Below are positions 26,280 through 36,156 of a stretch of DNA of 64,000 nt, piece after piece; the first letter of the stretch is position 1, and every line of letters begins with the position of its first letter. Source of the DNA: JBMDXK01 sp048594375 (GTDB lineage: Bacteria; Pseudomonadota; Alphaproteobacteria; Rhizobiales; Methylopilaceae); contig JBMDXK010000018.1 of assembly GCA_048594375.1 (NCBI GenBank), positions 62,001 through 126,000 of the forward strand. Direction: 5' to 3'. The position numbers were made by a program, and so were the translations under genes. The notes under the pieces were generated by a model that made no database searches, was not told the origin of the DNA, and saw only the letters and a program-made list of their open reading frames with translations.

Positions 26280-26936
26280 TTAACTGTTGGCAATTATAAA
26301 CTGATTACCCTTGGCACCGAGGTATTTAATATATTCTTTTGCCAAAAGCCTGAATGCAGCACCGCTGCGCCACCATTCCCCTGGCCCGGCTTCACCGTAA
26401 ATTACAGGATGAGGAATGAGTTCCACATCCGGCAACCGCCGTGCCACCTCAATCAGCGCGCGGGGCATGTGCCAGCTTGAGGTAACTACAATAATTTTGG
26501 TATAGCCCATTTTGCGCACCCATCGGTTGGTTTCCAGCGCATTGCCCACCGTGTTCAGCGCCTCTCTATCCAGATCCACACAGCAGTAGATATACCGTGC
26601 AGCTTTTGGGTGCAATTTTGCAAGCTGTTCGCGGGTGGTTCCGGTGTAGACACCTGAAATCAGCAACCGTTCTGCCTTGCCTTTTGCAAGCAGATCAAAG
26701 GCATCCGCGAGTCGGTCTGCCCCCCCTGTGAAAGCAACAATTCCATCGGCCTGAGGAGTTTCTGGCAAGCGCACCCGCCCAATTTCGGCAGTGAACCAGA
26801 AAAAGCCGCCCACAAACAACAGTACCAGCACCGCAATAGCTTTTACAGCAGTGCGCAAGGCAACGATCACAGCATCACGCAAACGTATGCGCGGTGTTTT
26901 CGCAAGGTCGGATGATGGCGGTTCATTCACTGTCAT
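26280..26936 (-). CDS. YdcF/DUF218-family membrane-anchored protein
   Basis: This 218-residue protein has one N-terminal membrane helix (about residues 28-50, KAIAVLVLLFVGGFFWF) and a DUF218 domain: ADGIVAFTGGADRLADAFDLLAKGKAERLLISG, then NTVGNALETNRWV and IIVVTSSWHMPRALIEVAR. DUF218 members (SanA, ElyC, YdcF) are linked to envelope integrity. The ATG at 26934-26936 was chosen over a longer frame because the N-terminus then matches a short cytoplasmic tail. Function here unknown. Confidence 0.85.
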   Translation of the reverse strand: MTVNEPPSSDLAKTPRIRLRDAVIVALRTAVKAIAVLVLLFVGGFFWFTAEIGRVRLPETPQADGIVAFTGGADRLADAFDLLAKGKAERLLISGVYTGTTREQLAKLHPKAARYIYCCVDLDREALNTVGNALETNRWVRKMGYTKIIVVTSSWHMPRALIEVARRLPDVELIPHPVIYGEAGPGEWWRSGAAFRLLAKEYIKYLGAKGNQFIIANS

Positions 26937-27084
26937 AAAGCATTCCACTCGTGATGAAAGTATAACCCCCACGCAGGAAATGCAATCTCTCCCCGCATTA
27001 CGGGGAAAATGTGGCAGCCAGCATCACATTTTTTGTGGATGATGCTGGCGAAGCGTACACCGAGACTTAATAAGGCGCAGAGGC

Positions 27085-28314
27085 TTATTCGGCAGCAAAG
27101 GCAGAACGCACGCCAAAATTGAATGCCTTACGCATACCCACAGAGAGAATATGCGCGGAGCTGTCAGCCTTACCATTAAATGTTGCGGTATCAATGCGAA
27201 CATTGTTGTCCGCGGCGAACAAATAACTATAGCCGACATCTACAGAAAGATTATCCGACCACTTATAGGAGAGACCTGCACTGAGCCAGATCCGGTCTGC
27301 ATCGGGAAGCCGCGTGGTGCGGTGCGTGTTGGTGAGCGGGGATGTTTCATAGCCAACACCCGCACGCAGCGCCAGATCGGGATTCCATTGATATTCACCG
27401 CCCAAGGATACAAACCACGAATCCCGATAGTTGAACGGCAGGGCCGGTACAATGGCGGAACCGGAATTGCTGGCGGTCAATACACCAAGGTTGCTCCAGT
27501 TCTGCCATTCAAAACTGGCCGCAACTGTAAAGCTGTTGTTGATGCGTTGACGAACACCCAAATTCACAATATCAGGAGTTTTCAAGGTTGTGGCAATGGG
27601 GAGGTTAATCGCCCCTACCCGGACATCGCCATTGATATCGTGTGTGATAGACGAGCGGTAGCCAAGGCCAATTTCTGTTCCTTCAAAAGGTTTGAGCTGC
27701 ACACCGGCAGTCCAGCCGAAGCCCACATCATCCTGCCCTTGAATGGTCAACCGGGGACCGCCCACGCCGGCATTGGATTTCAATGTGGTTTTAAAAAACT
27801 CCATTTGCAGACCAACGCCAAGACTCAGCCATTCGTTCACTTTCCAGCCTAATGTTGGCGTTGCATTAAAAGTGAACACTTTGGAGGAATAGGAATCAAG
27901 CTGGCCTGACCAGTTGTGCCGCGGATTTGTAGCAAGACCAAAGGGCGCACCCATGGTAATACCAGCGGTAAAATGTTCATTCAAGGGAATGGCAACTGCC
28001 GTTGCTGGCACAATTGCATCTTGCCCCATTTCACCACTGCCGCCTAATCCTGCAAGGGGGAATGTTGCGTCGGGCGTGATTTTTACAACGGGAGCGACCA
28101 GTGTATAGCTTGAGTCAAAGGTCAGGCGATCCGCACTGTTTACCAGAGCCGGATTCCAGAACATCCCGGAGACTCCCGGCCCACCTGCGCCTGCACCGGC
28201 AAAAGACCAGCCTTGCCCATAAGCACTTTGTTCGCGCAATGAAAATCCTGCGGCCTGAGCCTGTGCGGAAGCAAGAAGAGAAAGCGCAACTGCGCCCAAA
28301 AGAGCTTTTTTCAT
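27085..28314 (-). CDS. Outer-membrane transport protein, FadL/OmpP1 family
   Basis: FadL-type proteins are 14-strand barrels that let fatty acids or other hydrophobic compounds cross the outer membrane. The 409-residue precursor has a signal peptide ending QAQA|AGFSLREQSAYGQG. The mature N-terminus is the family's hatch region, with GPGVSGMFWNPAL (the NPA element). Alternating beta strands run to the C-terminal MRKAFNFGVRSAFAAE. Three possible starts (GTG 28326, ATG 28320, ATG 28314) exist; 28314 has GGTGGGG at the best distance. Ligand unknown. Confidence 0.9.
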   Translation of the reverse strand: MKKALLGAVALSLLASAQAQAAGFSLREQSAYGQGWSFAGAGAGGPGVSGMFWNPALVNSADRLTFDSSYTLVAPVVKITPDATFPLAGLGGSGEMGQDAIVPATAVAIPLNEHFTAGITMGAPFGLATNPRHNWSGQLDSYSSKVFTFNATPTLGWKVNEWLSLGVGLQMEFFKTTLKSNAGVGGPRLTIQGQDDVGFGWTAGVQLKPFEGTEIGLGYRSSITHDINGDVRVGAINLPIATTLKTPDIVNLGVRQRINNSFTVAASFEWQNWSNLGVLTASNSGSAIVPALPFNYRDSWFVSLGGEYQWNPDLALRAGVGYETSPLTNTHRTTRLPDADRIWLSAGLSYKWSDNLSVDVGYSYLFAADNNVRIDTATFNGKADSSAHILSVGMRKAFNFGVRSAFAAE

Positions 28315-28465
28315 TTCCATCCCCACCTGTCTGTATTTTTTTACAATTTATACCGTAGGTAGAATATGGCAATATGGTTTTGGCAGAAGCTTAAGGATGA
28401 ATTGTGTTTTACGCCCCATCTGTGGCGACAATATCACAAACCTGCGAATGGAATGGCAGTGTACC

Positions 28466-31186
28466 TTATCCTGCGTCACTTGCCCGATCATCTTCGAGCA
28501 AAATTTCACGCTTACCTGCATGATTCGGGCGCGAAATAACGCCTTCCTGCTCCATGCGTTCAACAAGCGATGCGGCTTTGTTATATCCTATACTGAGACG
28601 CCGCTGGATATAGCTGGTTGAGCATTTCTTGTCACGCAAGACAATTGCCACCGCCTGATCGTAAAGATCGCTGGAAGAATCTCCGAATGCGCCTTTATCG
28701 AATACGGCGCCATCCTTGCCGCCCGCGTCAGCACTGTCTTCCACATCAACCGTTACATCATCGAGATAATCCGGCGTGCCTTGAGCTTTGAGATGCCCCA
28801 CAATATGCTCGACTTCTTCATCGGAAACAAACGGACCATGCACGCGGCTTACACGCCCGCCACCCGCCATATAGAGCATATCACCCTGCCCCAGAAGCTG
28901 TTCTGCGCCTTGTTCCCCCAAGATTGTGCGGCTATCAATTTTCGAGGTTACCTGAAAGGATACGCGGGTTGGGAAGTTGGCTTTGATGGTACCTGTAATC
29001 ACGTCAACAGACGGACGCTGGGTTGCCAGCACAACGTGGATACCGGCAGCACGCGCCATCTGTGCCAGACGTTGAATCGTGCCTTCAATTTCTTTACCAG
29101 CCACCATCATCAGATCAGCCATCTCGTCCACAATGACGACGATATAGGGGAATGGCTGCAAATCCATATCTTCGCGTTCATAAATCGCTTCGCCTGTTTC
29201 ATGGTCAAAGCCGGTCTGGACAGTTCGGGAAATGGTTTCGCCTTTTGCCATAGCCTGCGCTACACGGGTATTGAAGCCGTCAATATTGCGCACCCCCACT
29301 TTGGACATCTTGCGGTAGCGTTCCTCCATTTCGCGCACCGCCCATTTCAGCGCCGTGACGGCTTTTTTGGGGTCGGTAACAACAGGAGTAAGCAAATGCG
29401 GAATACCATCATAAATAGAGAGTTCCAGCATTTTAGGATCAATCATGATGAGGCGGCATTCTTCCGGCTTCCAGCGGTAAAGCAGCGACAGGATCATTGT
29501 GTTGATCGCTACCGATTTACCCGAACCCGTTGTACCCGCAATCAAGAGGTGCGGCATACGGGCGAGCTCGGCGATAACCGGCTCCCCACCAATGGTTTTG
29601 CCCATACAGAGCGGCAACCGCATTTTTGACTGTTCAAAATCTTCCGAACCAAGCAATTCGCGCAAATAAACCGTTTCCCGCTTGGCGTTTGGCAGTTCGA
29701 TACCAATTACATTGCGCCCAGAAACCACAGCCACACGGGCAGAAACCGCGCTCATGGAGCGGGCAATATCATCCGCAAGACCAATCACGCGGGAGGATTT
29801 GATTCCGGGCGCAGGCTCCAACTCATAAAGCGTGACAACAGGCCCCGGCCGTACATTGATAATCTGACCTTTGATGCCAAAATCTTCCAATACCCCTTCC
29901 AACATGCGGGCATTGTTTTCCAGAGCATCCATGTTGATATTTGCCATTCCGCCTGCTTTTTTGGGGGCGGCAAGCAGACTAAGGGGCGGCAATTCATATT
30001 CTTCGCGCAACAAAGAAGGCTGCGCTTCCTTTGTTATGCGTGCGGAAGGCCGTGGAGGAGGTGACGCTGGCGCAACCCGTTGTGGACGGGATGCGCGTTG
30101 AATAGGAGCAACCAGATCACGGGCATCCTCATCATCAAAGGACGGTTCATCATCATGTATAAAGGGGGGCTCATCATCATCCACATGCCGCCCGCGCGGC
30201 AGGATAGGGTTCTCCGCCTGATTATAATCGTCTTCGGCATAATGCGGTACAGGGCGTGCAGGGTGTACCCGCGTTCGTACAGGCATATCCGATGCATCAT
30301 CAATGCGGCGCAGAACATCGTTCACACCAATACGCCGCTCGTCATCACGGGGGCGCATAAATGCTCCACCGCGCATCTTGCGTTTTACACCACTGCTTAA
30401 GGTGTACCACCAGTGGGTTACAAGGCCGAGCGGGATAGAAGTAAGGCTGCTTTCTTCGTCTTCATCTTCAAAGTCATCGTAATGCGGGGGCGCAACCGGA
30501 CGCGCCGCGCCGGGGCGTGGCCGCATTTCGTGCGCAGGCGCGCGGACAATACGCCCGCTCATGGGCAGAGGAATATCGCGATCCTGCCGCTCGAACCGTT
30601 CAGGCTCATGGAACCAGAAGCCCAAGGCTACGGCCATGGTAAACACACACAGTACGGCGAAAATCACAGTGGTGATAAACATAGGCAGGCCGAATGCGCT
30701 GTTGAGGAAAATTTGCGGCAGACGCGCAACAGTATCCCCAACAATCCCGCCCATGCCGGAAGGAAGCGGCCAGCTTGCACCCGAAGGCAGGGTGGAAGCA
30801 AATCCGGCCGAAAAAACAGTCGCCACAGGCCAGACCATCAACCGTAATTTTTCACGGTCAAGCACCCGATGACGCAACAACCGCCAGCCCCACATGGCAA
30901 CCGGCAGCAGCAAGCCAATTGCGCCAAGACCCACCATTTGCATCATCATATCGGCGGCCATGGCACCGGGGGCGCCTAAAAGATTATGAATTTCACCGGA
31001 TGTTGCATGATTGACGCTAGGGTCAAGGGTGGACCATGTGGCAAGAGCGAGACCGCCCGCTGCGGCCAGCGCAATCAGTGCCAGACCGCCCAACTCAAGC
31101 ATACGTTTCCCCAAAGCATCCCGCATGGCCTCTGAAAAGCCAGGTCCTGTTCCAGGGCTTCCGTTACGCTTTACTCCAGCCGGCAA
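28466..31186 (-). CDS. ftsK: DNA translocase FtsK
   Basis: FtsK couples septation to chromosome dimer resolution. The 906-residue protein has four N-terminal membrane helices (between residues about 30 and 192), an acidic Pro/Arg-rich linker (about 200-400) and the motor: Walker A GTTGSGKS near 551, Walker B YIVVIVDEMADLMM, and VLATQRPSVDVITGTIKANFPTRVSF. The C-terminal gamma winged helix (SYIQRRLSIGYNKAASLVERME) reads KOPS sites. The ATG has normal context; fadL follows downstream. Confidence 0.97.
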   Translation of the reverse strand: MPAGVKRNGSPGTGPGFSEAMRDALGKRMLELGGLALIALAAAGGLALATWSTLDPSVNHATSGEIHNLLGAPGAMAADMMMQMVGLGAIGLLLPVAMWGWRLLRHRVLDREKLRLMVWPVATVFSAGFASTLPSGASWPLPSGMGGIVGDTVARLPQIFLNSAFGLPMFITTVIFAVLCVFTMAVALGFWFHEPERFERQDRDIPLPMSGRIVRAPAHEMRPRPGAARPVAPPHYDDFEDEDEESSLTSIPLGLVTHWWYTLSSGVKRKMRGGAFMRPRDDERRIGVNDVLRRIDDASDMPVRTRVHPARPVPHYAEDDYNQAENPILPRGRHVDDDEPPFIHDDEPSFDDEDARDLVAPIQRASRPQRVAPASPPPRPSARITKEAQPSLLREEYELPPLSLLAAPKKAGGMANINMDALENNARMLEGVLEDFGIKGQIINVRPGPVVTLYELEPAPGIKSSRVIGLADDIARSMSAVSARVAVVSGRNVIGIELPNAKRETVYLRELLGSEDFEQSKMRLPLCMGKTIGGEPVIAELARMPHLLIAGTTGSGKSVAINTMILSLLYRWKPEECRLIMIDPKMLELSIYDGIPHLLTPVVTDPKKAVTALKWAVREMEERYRKMSKVGVRNIDGFNTRVAQAMAKGETISRTVQTGFDHETGEAIYEREDMDLQPFPYIVVIVDEMADLMMVAGKEIEGTIQRLAQMARAAGIHVVLATQRPSVDVITGTIKANFPTRVSFQVTSKIDSRTILGEQGAEQLLGQGDMLYMAGGGRVSRVHGPFVSDEEVEHIVGHLKAQGTPDYLDDVTVDVEDSADAGGKDGAVFDKGAFGDSSSDLYDQAVAIVLRDKKCSTSYIQRRLSIGYNKAASLVERMEQEGVISRPNHAGKREILLEDDRASDAG

Positions 31187-31334
31187 TGTTATGCTCCCGA
31201 TTCAACGCACACTTGATTGAGGCGATGCTACTGCACGCAACATATTGTTACTTAGAAAAAAATTGCGAATAACAGCCCCAACTGACCAGAGAAGAGATAA
31301 GACCATTACACAAGGAATCTAGCCAATTATCGTT

Positions 31335-31355
31335 AAGACGGATTTAATCCGTCTT
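31335..31355. terminator. Palindromic stem-loop downstream of ispA
   Basis: AAGACGGAT-TTA-ATCCGTCTT is a perfect nine-base-pair hairpin 31 bases beyond the ispA stop. No long T-run follows on either strand, so termination is plausible, not certain. Confidence 0.45.
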
Positions 31356-31385
31356 TGAAAATGTGCAACGGTGGATAAATAAAAT

Positions 31386-32291
31386 TCAATGGTTCCGGCT
31401 GGCAATAAATTGCGCCGCCTGCCGGAGCATCTTTGCTTTTTCTCCAAAGATACCAAGAGCTGCTTCCGCTTCTGCGACACAGTCATCGCAAAAGGTACGG
31501 GCGCGTTCCATTCCCCACAGCGTTACCAGTGTACCTTTGCCCAACGCGTTATCTTTACCCACCGCCTTGCCCATAAAATGCGCATCGCCTTCCACATCAA
31601 GAAGATCATCGGCAATTTGAAAAGCAAGGCCAATGGTTTTGGCGTAATAGCCTAAAGCCGCGCATTCTGCATCATTTGCATCTCCCAGCACCGCACCCAT
31701 ATCCACCGCAGCGGCAATCAGTGCGCCGGTTTTCAGCGCTTGCATATGCATGATAGCATCCGCAGAAAGAGCAAGCGGCAAGCCCTGCGCAAAGCGGCCT
31801 TCGGCTTCGAGGTCTAGAATTTGCCCACCCACCATACCGCTGCCACCAGCGGCCTTGGCAAGCATTCCAACAAGTTTTGCTATATGGGGAGTTGTTGCAC
31901 CGCCCAACAGCTCGAAGGCAAAGGTAAGCAGTGCATCACCTGCAAGAATCGCGGTCGCTTCATCAAATGCGCAATGCACGGTCGGCTGTCCACGGCGCAG
32001 CGCATCGTTATCCATAGCGGGCAGGTCATCATGCACCAGAGAATAGCTGTGGATAGTTTCCAGTGCGCTGGCAGCACGAAATGCAGAGTCATCTGGATTT
32101 TTACCAAGACAACGCAGTGTTTCTAGCAGCAAAAACGGCCGCAGACGCTTTCCGCCGCCCAACACGCCATAACCCATGGCGGCCGCTAACCGTGGCGGCA
32201 TAGACTGTGATTCCAGAGCAGCAGTGATGTATTGCTCAACATGCTGCGCATCATGGCTCAGTTTTTCAAGAAAAGCGTTGTGGTCTGTCAT
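31386..32291 (-). CDS. ispA: Short-chain polyprenyl (farnesyl) diphosphate synthase
   Basis: It condenses isopentenyl diphosphate with allylic diphosphates to make farnesyl (or geranylgeranyl) diphosphate for quinones and bactoprenol. The first aspartate-rich motif is in YSLVHDDLPAMDND (near residue 82-95) and the second is FQIADDLLDVEGD. GGKRLRP lies near the N-terminus. ATG 32291 is taken as the start; a GTG at 32306 lies nearer to GGAAGG and cannot be excluded. Chain length cannot be read with certainty. Confidence 0.93.
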   Translation of the reverse strand: MTDHNAFLEKLSHDAQHVEQYITAALESQSMPPRLAAAMGYGVLGGGKRLRPFLLLETLRCLGKNPDDSAFRAASALETIHSYSLVHDDLPAMDNDALRRGQPTVHCAFDEATAILAGDALLTFAFELLGGATTPHIAKLVGMLAKAAGGSGMVGGQILDLEAEGRFAQGLPLALSADAIMHMQALKTGALIAAAVDMGAVLGDANDAECAALGYYAKTIGLAFQIADDLLDVEGDAHFMGKAVGKDNALGKGTLVTLWGMERARTFCDDCVAEAEAALGIFGEKAKMLRQAAQFIASRNH

Positions 32292-32381
32292 GCTGTTGCG
32301 ATGCACCTTCCTGACGTTTTCGTCAAGAGTATAGATAGACTTATAAAGAATACATTTTTAAAGTACTTAAACTAGCATCCG

Positions 32382-33146
32382 ATGCCAAAAATCGCTATTG
32401 TGCAGCAAATGACGCATAGTGAGCCAATCTGGCCTGAATCAGATAAAATACCAATACGACGGCAAAATAGGCATTATTTGGCTTACGGGCGTGTTGCAAG
32501 AATTATAGCATGGTGTACAGCGAGTCTGGTTGTACTTCCCTTTGTGCTGACTATTCTTTATTCTGCAGTGCCGCCGGTTTCTACCTTGATGCTTATGCAC
32601 TGGCTAAGAGGATTACCTGTTGAGCGACAGTGGCTTGAACTCGAATCAATTAGCCCACAAATAATACGCGCGGTAATCTCATCTGAAGATAGTCGTTTTT
32701 GCACTCATCACGGCGTAGATTGGCGCGAAATGCGCTTGGTGCTTGGCGCAGATAATGGCCCTTTTCGCGGCGCATCCACCCTCACTATGCAAACTGCAAA
32801 GAATCTTTTTTTATGGCACGACTACCCATACTTGCGAAAACCCTTAGAAATTGTTCTCGCTCATTGGCTTGAAATAATTTTACCGAAGAGACGCATTGTA
32901 GAAATTTATCTCAATATCGCCGAATGGGGATCAGACGGAACCTTCGGTATTGAGGCTGGCGCGCAAAAAGCATTCAAGCGTTCGGCATCAGCGCTTAATC
33001 ATCGGCAAGCTGCACTTATGGCGGTTACCTTGCCCAACCCTCATACGCGCAATCCTGCACAACCCAAGGCATTTCACAAAATCATTGCAAAGCGGTTGCA
33101 GCAGCGAATGAACGTTACAAACCTGTCTTGTATTCAAAGCAAATGA
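32382..33146 (+). CDS. mtgA: Monofunctional biosynthetic peptidoglycan transglycosylase
   Basis: MtgA polymerises lipid II glycan chains. The 254-residue protein has one membrane helix (about residues 41-63) and a GT51 domain. The catalytic glutamate is in ISSEDSRFCTHHGVDW, with GASTLTMQTAKNLFLW and KRRIVEIYLNIAEWG, GIEAGAQKAF and RQAALMAVTLPNP. It is slightly longer at the N-terminus than usual. It is the neighbour of rpmF, as in other Rhizobiales. Confidence 0.94.
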   Translation: MPKIAIVQQMTHSEPIWPESDKIPIRRQNRHYLAYGRVARIIAWCTASLVVLPFVLTILYSAVPPVSTLMLMHWLRGLPVERQWLELESISPQIIRAVISSEDSRFCTHHGVDWREMRLVLGADNGPFRGASTLTMQTAKNLFLWHDYPYLRKPLEIVLAHWLEIILPKRRIVEIYLNIAEWGSDGTFGIEAGAQKAFKRSASALNHRQAALMAVTLPNPHTRNPAQPKAFHKIIAKRLQQRMNVTNLSCIQSK

Positions 33147-33273
33147 AGAATCTTGCATCACTCGCAACAAAGTTCTGGAAATTTATATCGCACAATGGTA
33201 ATAGCCTGAACAGAATAACCGTGCGCCGGTTTGAGCCGTGCGTATTTTTGCCTCTATTTCTGGAGTTCGAGTC

Positions 33274-33465
33274 ATGGCCGTTCCTAAAAGAAAAACGTCG
33301 CCAATGAAACGTGGCCATCGCCGTTCTGCTGACGCGCTGAAAGCTGCGACTTACATTGAAGATAAAGATTCAGGTGAGCTGCGTCGTCCGCATCACCTTG
33401 ACATGTCCACGGGTATGTATCGTGGACGTCAAATTTTTACGCCAAAGAAAAAAGCAGCTAACTAA
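33274..33465 (+). CDS. rpmF: 50S ribosomal protein L32
   Basis: This 63-residue protein starts MAVPKRKTSPMKRGHRRS and ends FTPKKKAAN; it is the zinc-free alphaproteobacterial form of bL32, lacking CxxC pairs. The ATG at 33274 has TGGAG eight bases upstream. It stands alone after mtgA and ends before a good terminator. Confidence 0.97.
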   Translation: MAVPKRKTSPMKRGHRRSADALKAATYIEDKDSGELRRPHHLDMSTGMYRGRQIFTPKKKAAN

Positions 33466-33491
33466 GTTTTTTGCTATCCAATAAAATATTT

Positions 33492-33527
33492 AAGACAGGG
33501 ATCCGTTATCGTTTTCCTGTCTTTTTT
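33492..33527 (+). terminator. Rho-independent terminator of rpmF
   Basis: AAGACAGG pairs with CCTGTCTT around a 16-base loop and runs into TTTT. It lies 27 bases after the rpmF stop, between rpmF and the convergent bolA. Confidence 0.8.
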
Positions 33528-33625
33528 GCTTTTCGCAGAGACATTGGACTGGAACAGGACATTTCTGATGCATGTGGATGTAACAACAGTTAAAGCCTGA
33601 TGCTAAATACCCACGTACACAAAAT

Positions 33626-33919
33626 TCAGATACCGCGTTGGGAAGGTACAACTGTAATAGAAAGAGCATGCACCCGCGAGCGCAAAAGATCTGCTAAAGG
33701 AGCATGAACAGCTCGTTCTCTTGCGATTCGGCTTAAACCATCAAGTTTTTTTGCACAAATTTTTATATGAAAATGGGTTTCTCCTTCAGGACGCGCACCA
33801 GAGTGACCGTGGTGCTTGTGACTTTCATCCTGCACTACAAGCACGCTAGGAGCTAACGCTACTGTAAGATTGTGTTCGATGTTTTCTTTTACGGAAGAAA
33901 AAATTGGGGAAGCTTTCAT
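33626..33919 (-). CDS. BolA-family protein
   Basis: BolA proteins partner with monothiol glutaredoxins and Fe-S clusters. The 97-residue protein has the class II KH-like fold: SVKENIEHNLTVALAPSVLVVQDESHKHHGHSGARPEGETHFHIKI and the C-terminal RERAVHAPLADLLRSRVHALSI. The conserved His in VHAL is present. It is divergent from the DnaJ-domain gene, an arrangement common in Rhizobiales. Confidence 0.93.
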   Translation of the reverse strand: MKASPIFSSVKENIEHNLTVALAPSVLVVQDESHKHHGHSGARPEGETHFHIKICAKKLDGLSRIARERAVHAPLADLLRSRVHALSITVVPSQRGI

Positions 33920-34080
33920 AGTGCAATACCAGTTGTTAAAACGCTCGTTTTATATTGTTTAAGTCGGGAGAATGAGCAAGGATAATCGTCTTGTATCATT
34001 AAAATGTTCTTTTATAGAGCATGCCTGTTCTCAATTGGGATACTTGAACTGATAGTAACTTTTGCGATAGTTAAGAAGTC

Positions 34081-34704
34081 ATGAAGCTAGATTCACATTG
34101 GTTTGATGGCATTCGGAGCAGCCGGAGACGTAGCAGTCGTGGTGGTTATAGTGCTCCTGATGCATGCGAATGGCCGGGCTGTGCATGCACCGGAGGTTTT
34201 CGCGCGCCAAAAGGGCGACATAAAGAGGGGCAGTACCATAACTTCTGCCAAGATCATGCCCGCCAATACAACCAGTCCTATAACTACTTTGCAGATATGC
34301 CCGAAGAAAAAGTAGAGGAATACCAAAAGAATGCCTATACCGGGCATCGACCCACATGGACAATGGGGGTCAAGGGTCAGCAAAAGCGAGCCAATTTAAA
34401 TAACAACGACAGCTTCAATCCAGAGACTCATAATTTTCGCGATCCTTTTGGTTTCTTTGCTGGTTCTCGTGCACAACAACGAACAGAACGAGAAGAAGCA
34501 CGGGAAATTCGCAATGTCGCTCGACAGGCATTTGAGCAGCTAGGCTTAGACACATCAGCATCACCAGAACAAATCAAGACGCAATTTAAAGCTTTAGCGA
34601 AGCGTCTGCATCCTGATTTGAATGGCGGGGATCGCGCAACAGAAGACAAACTTCGCTCGGTTATTCAAGCCTATAATTACCTCAAACAAAATAATTATTG
34701 CTAA
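34081..34704 (+). CDS. DnaJ-domain protein with N-terminal Cys/His cluster
   Basis: The 207-residue protein has its J domain at the C-terminus: HPD at residues 177-179 in AKRLHPDLNGGD, helices before and after. A long N-terminal part carries a potential metal site: C29, C34, C36 and then H53, C56, H59 (PDACEWPGCACTGGFRAP, YHNFCQDHARQYN). J proteins stimulate Hsp70 ATPase; the partner of this form is unknown. In relatives this gene is followed by cobS/cobT; here an efflux operon follows after 255 AT-rich bases with no gene. Confidence 0.88.
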   Translation: MKLDSHWFDGIRSSRRRSSRGGYSAPDACEWPGCACTGGFRAPKGRHKEGQYHNFCQDHARQYNQSYNYFADMPEEKVEEYQKNAYTGHRPTWTMGVKGQQKRANLNNNDSFNPETHNFRDPFGFFAGSRAQQRTEREEAREIRNVARQAFEQLGLDTSASPEQIKTQFKALAKRLHPDLNGGDRATEDKLRSVIQAYNYLKQNNYC

Positions 34705-34959
34705 TCTTTATTTATACTAAATTGAAGAAATATGTTTTTTAAAAATCCAAATAATTAATTATCCGTTTTTAAAAAAAGCATCAAATTACCTACGCAGATT
34801 CCTATTTTGGGAGACATGCTCTAAGATTATTTTATTGAAAGTCGGCATTAGAAAACAGGAATTTTTCTGTTGAATCAAGCTTAATGCTCAATCTTCGTAT
34901 GAGGCCTTGATTTTTTCAGAAAAATTCTTACATCAGATGTACTTTGCTCTCTCAGGATT

Positions 34960-36132
34960 ATGAACGCGATGAATGCTTCAAAACCGAAGTCTGGTTACAT
35001 TTTTGTGGCAATCGGGATTGTTGCTTTACTAGGCGCGGGAGTATTTTTTTTACGCGACTCAACGGAAGAAGCCCCTGTTTCTGAAACTGTCGCAGAAACC
35101 AGTATTACACTTTCCAGCACTGAAATTACCCGCATTGCTCTTCAAGATCGTGTGCTCAGCATTCGTATCAGTGGCTCCTTGCAACCTGTGCAGAGGGTTC
35201 AGCTGAATGCAAAGGTTTCCGGCACTCTGGCTGCAATCCACATTGATGTCGGCGATACGGTCAAAACAGGCGATCTGCTGGTGGAATTTGATACCAAAGA
35301 TTTACGCGCCACAAGGGATGAACGTCGCGCCTCACTCCAAGCGTTGGAAGCTCAGCAGAATGTTGCTCAAACAACCCTCAAACGCACCCGACAACTGCAT
35401 GGTCAGGGTTATACAGCCAAGGCAACGTTGGATGAAGCGGTAAGTGCGGCATTGCAATTACAAGCCCAAATTCAAGGCGTGAAAGCGCAGATTGCCACCG
35501 CAGAAAAAGCTCTGAATGATGCCCGCGTGCTTGCCCCTTTTGATGCAGTTGTTGCGACTCGCCCCATTGAACAGGGACAAACTCTTGCTGTTAACACCGA
35601 GTTGCTGACGCTGGTTGATCTTTCAAGCATGGAGCTGGTTGCCCGTGTGCCAACCAGCCGGATTGCCCAGGTGAAAACCGCACAGAGTGCGCAATTGCAT
35701 GTTGAAGGTTACGAAGAGCGCAATTTTGAGGCAGAAGTTATCCGCATTAGCCCTGTAGCAGATGGAAATGCGCGCACAGTTCCGGTTTACCTGCAGGTCA
35801 ACAACATGGATTACATGTTGCGCGGCGGTATGTTTGCAACAGGTCAGCTTCATATTGAAAAATTAGAAAATCTCGTTCTTTTGCCGTTAAGCGCTATCCG
35901 CAAGGACGAGAAGGGAGAATATGTCCTTAAAGTGGTGAACAATACGCTTGTCCGACAGGCAGTGAAAGTGGGGCAGACATGGCAAGAAGACTACCGAGCG
36001 GAAATTACAGATGGCCTTTATCAAGGTGATACAGTAGTTTCTGCTGTGCTGCCTGATTTAAAAGTAGGCATGACGGTAACCATTTCCACGGCGAATGGTT
36101 CTGACGATACCGATAGCCCGAAACTCCTGTAA
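34960..36132 (+). CDS. RND efflux periplasmic adaptor protein
   Basis: This 390-residue membrane-fusion protein links an RND pump to an outer-membrane channel. It has an N-terminal membrane anchor (residues about 14-32, IFVAIGIVALLGAGVFF), a lipoyl half-motif (GTLAAIHIDVGDTVKTGDLLVEFD), a coiled-coil hairpin (about 110-170), the second lipoyl half (DARVLAPFDAVVATRPIEQGQTLA) and a beta-barrel part. The start ATG at 34960 has AGGA near. It is in an operon with the RND permease; no TolC-type gene is present. Confidence 0.93.
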   Translation: MNAMNASKPKSGYIFVAIGIVALLGAGVFFLRDSTEEAPVSETVAETSITLSSTEITRIALQDRVLSIRISGSLQPVQRVQLNAKVSGTLAAIHIDVGDTVKTGDLLVEFDTKDLRATRDERRASLQALEAQQNVAQTTLKRTRQLHGQGYTAKATLDEAVSAALQLQAQIQGVKAQIATAEKALNDARVLAPFDAVVATRPIEQGQTLAVNTELLTLVDLSSMELVARVPTSRIAQVKTAQSAQLHVEGYEERNFEAEVIRISPVADGNARTVPVYLQVNNMDYMLRGGMFATGQLHIEKLENLVLLPLSAIRKDEKGEYVLKVVNNTLVRQAVKVGQTWQEDYRAEITDGLYQGDTVVSAVLPDLKVGMTVTISTANGSDDTDSPKLL

Positions 36133-36156
36133 AACCAAGAAAGAACGGGCATTCTT

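Noticed and set aside
28781..29629. A 282-codon open frame on the plus strand
   Set aside because: It lies opposite the ftsK motor domain and has no coherent fold or motif.
33255..33280. A tRNA T-loop-like GGAGTTCGAGTC string
   Set aside because: It is the leader and ribosome site of rpmF; no acceptor, D or anticodon arms can be built around it.
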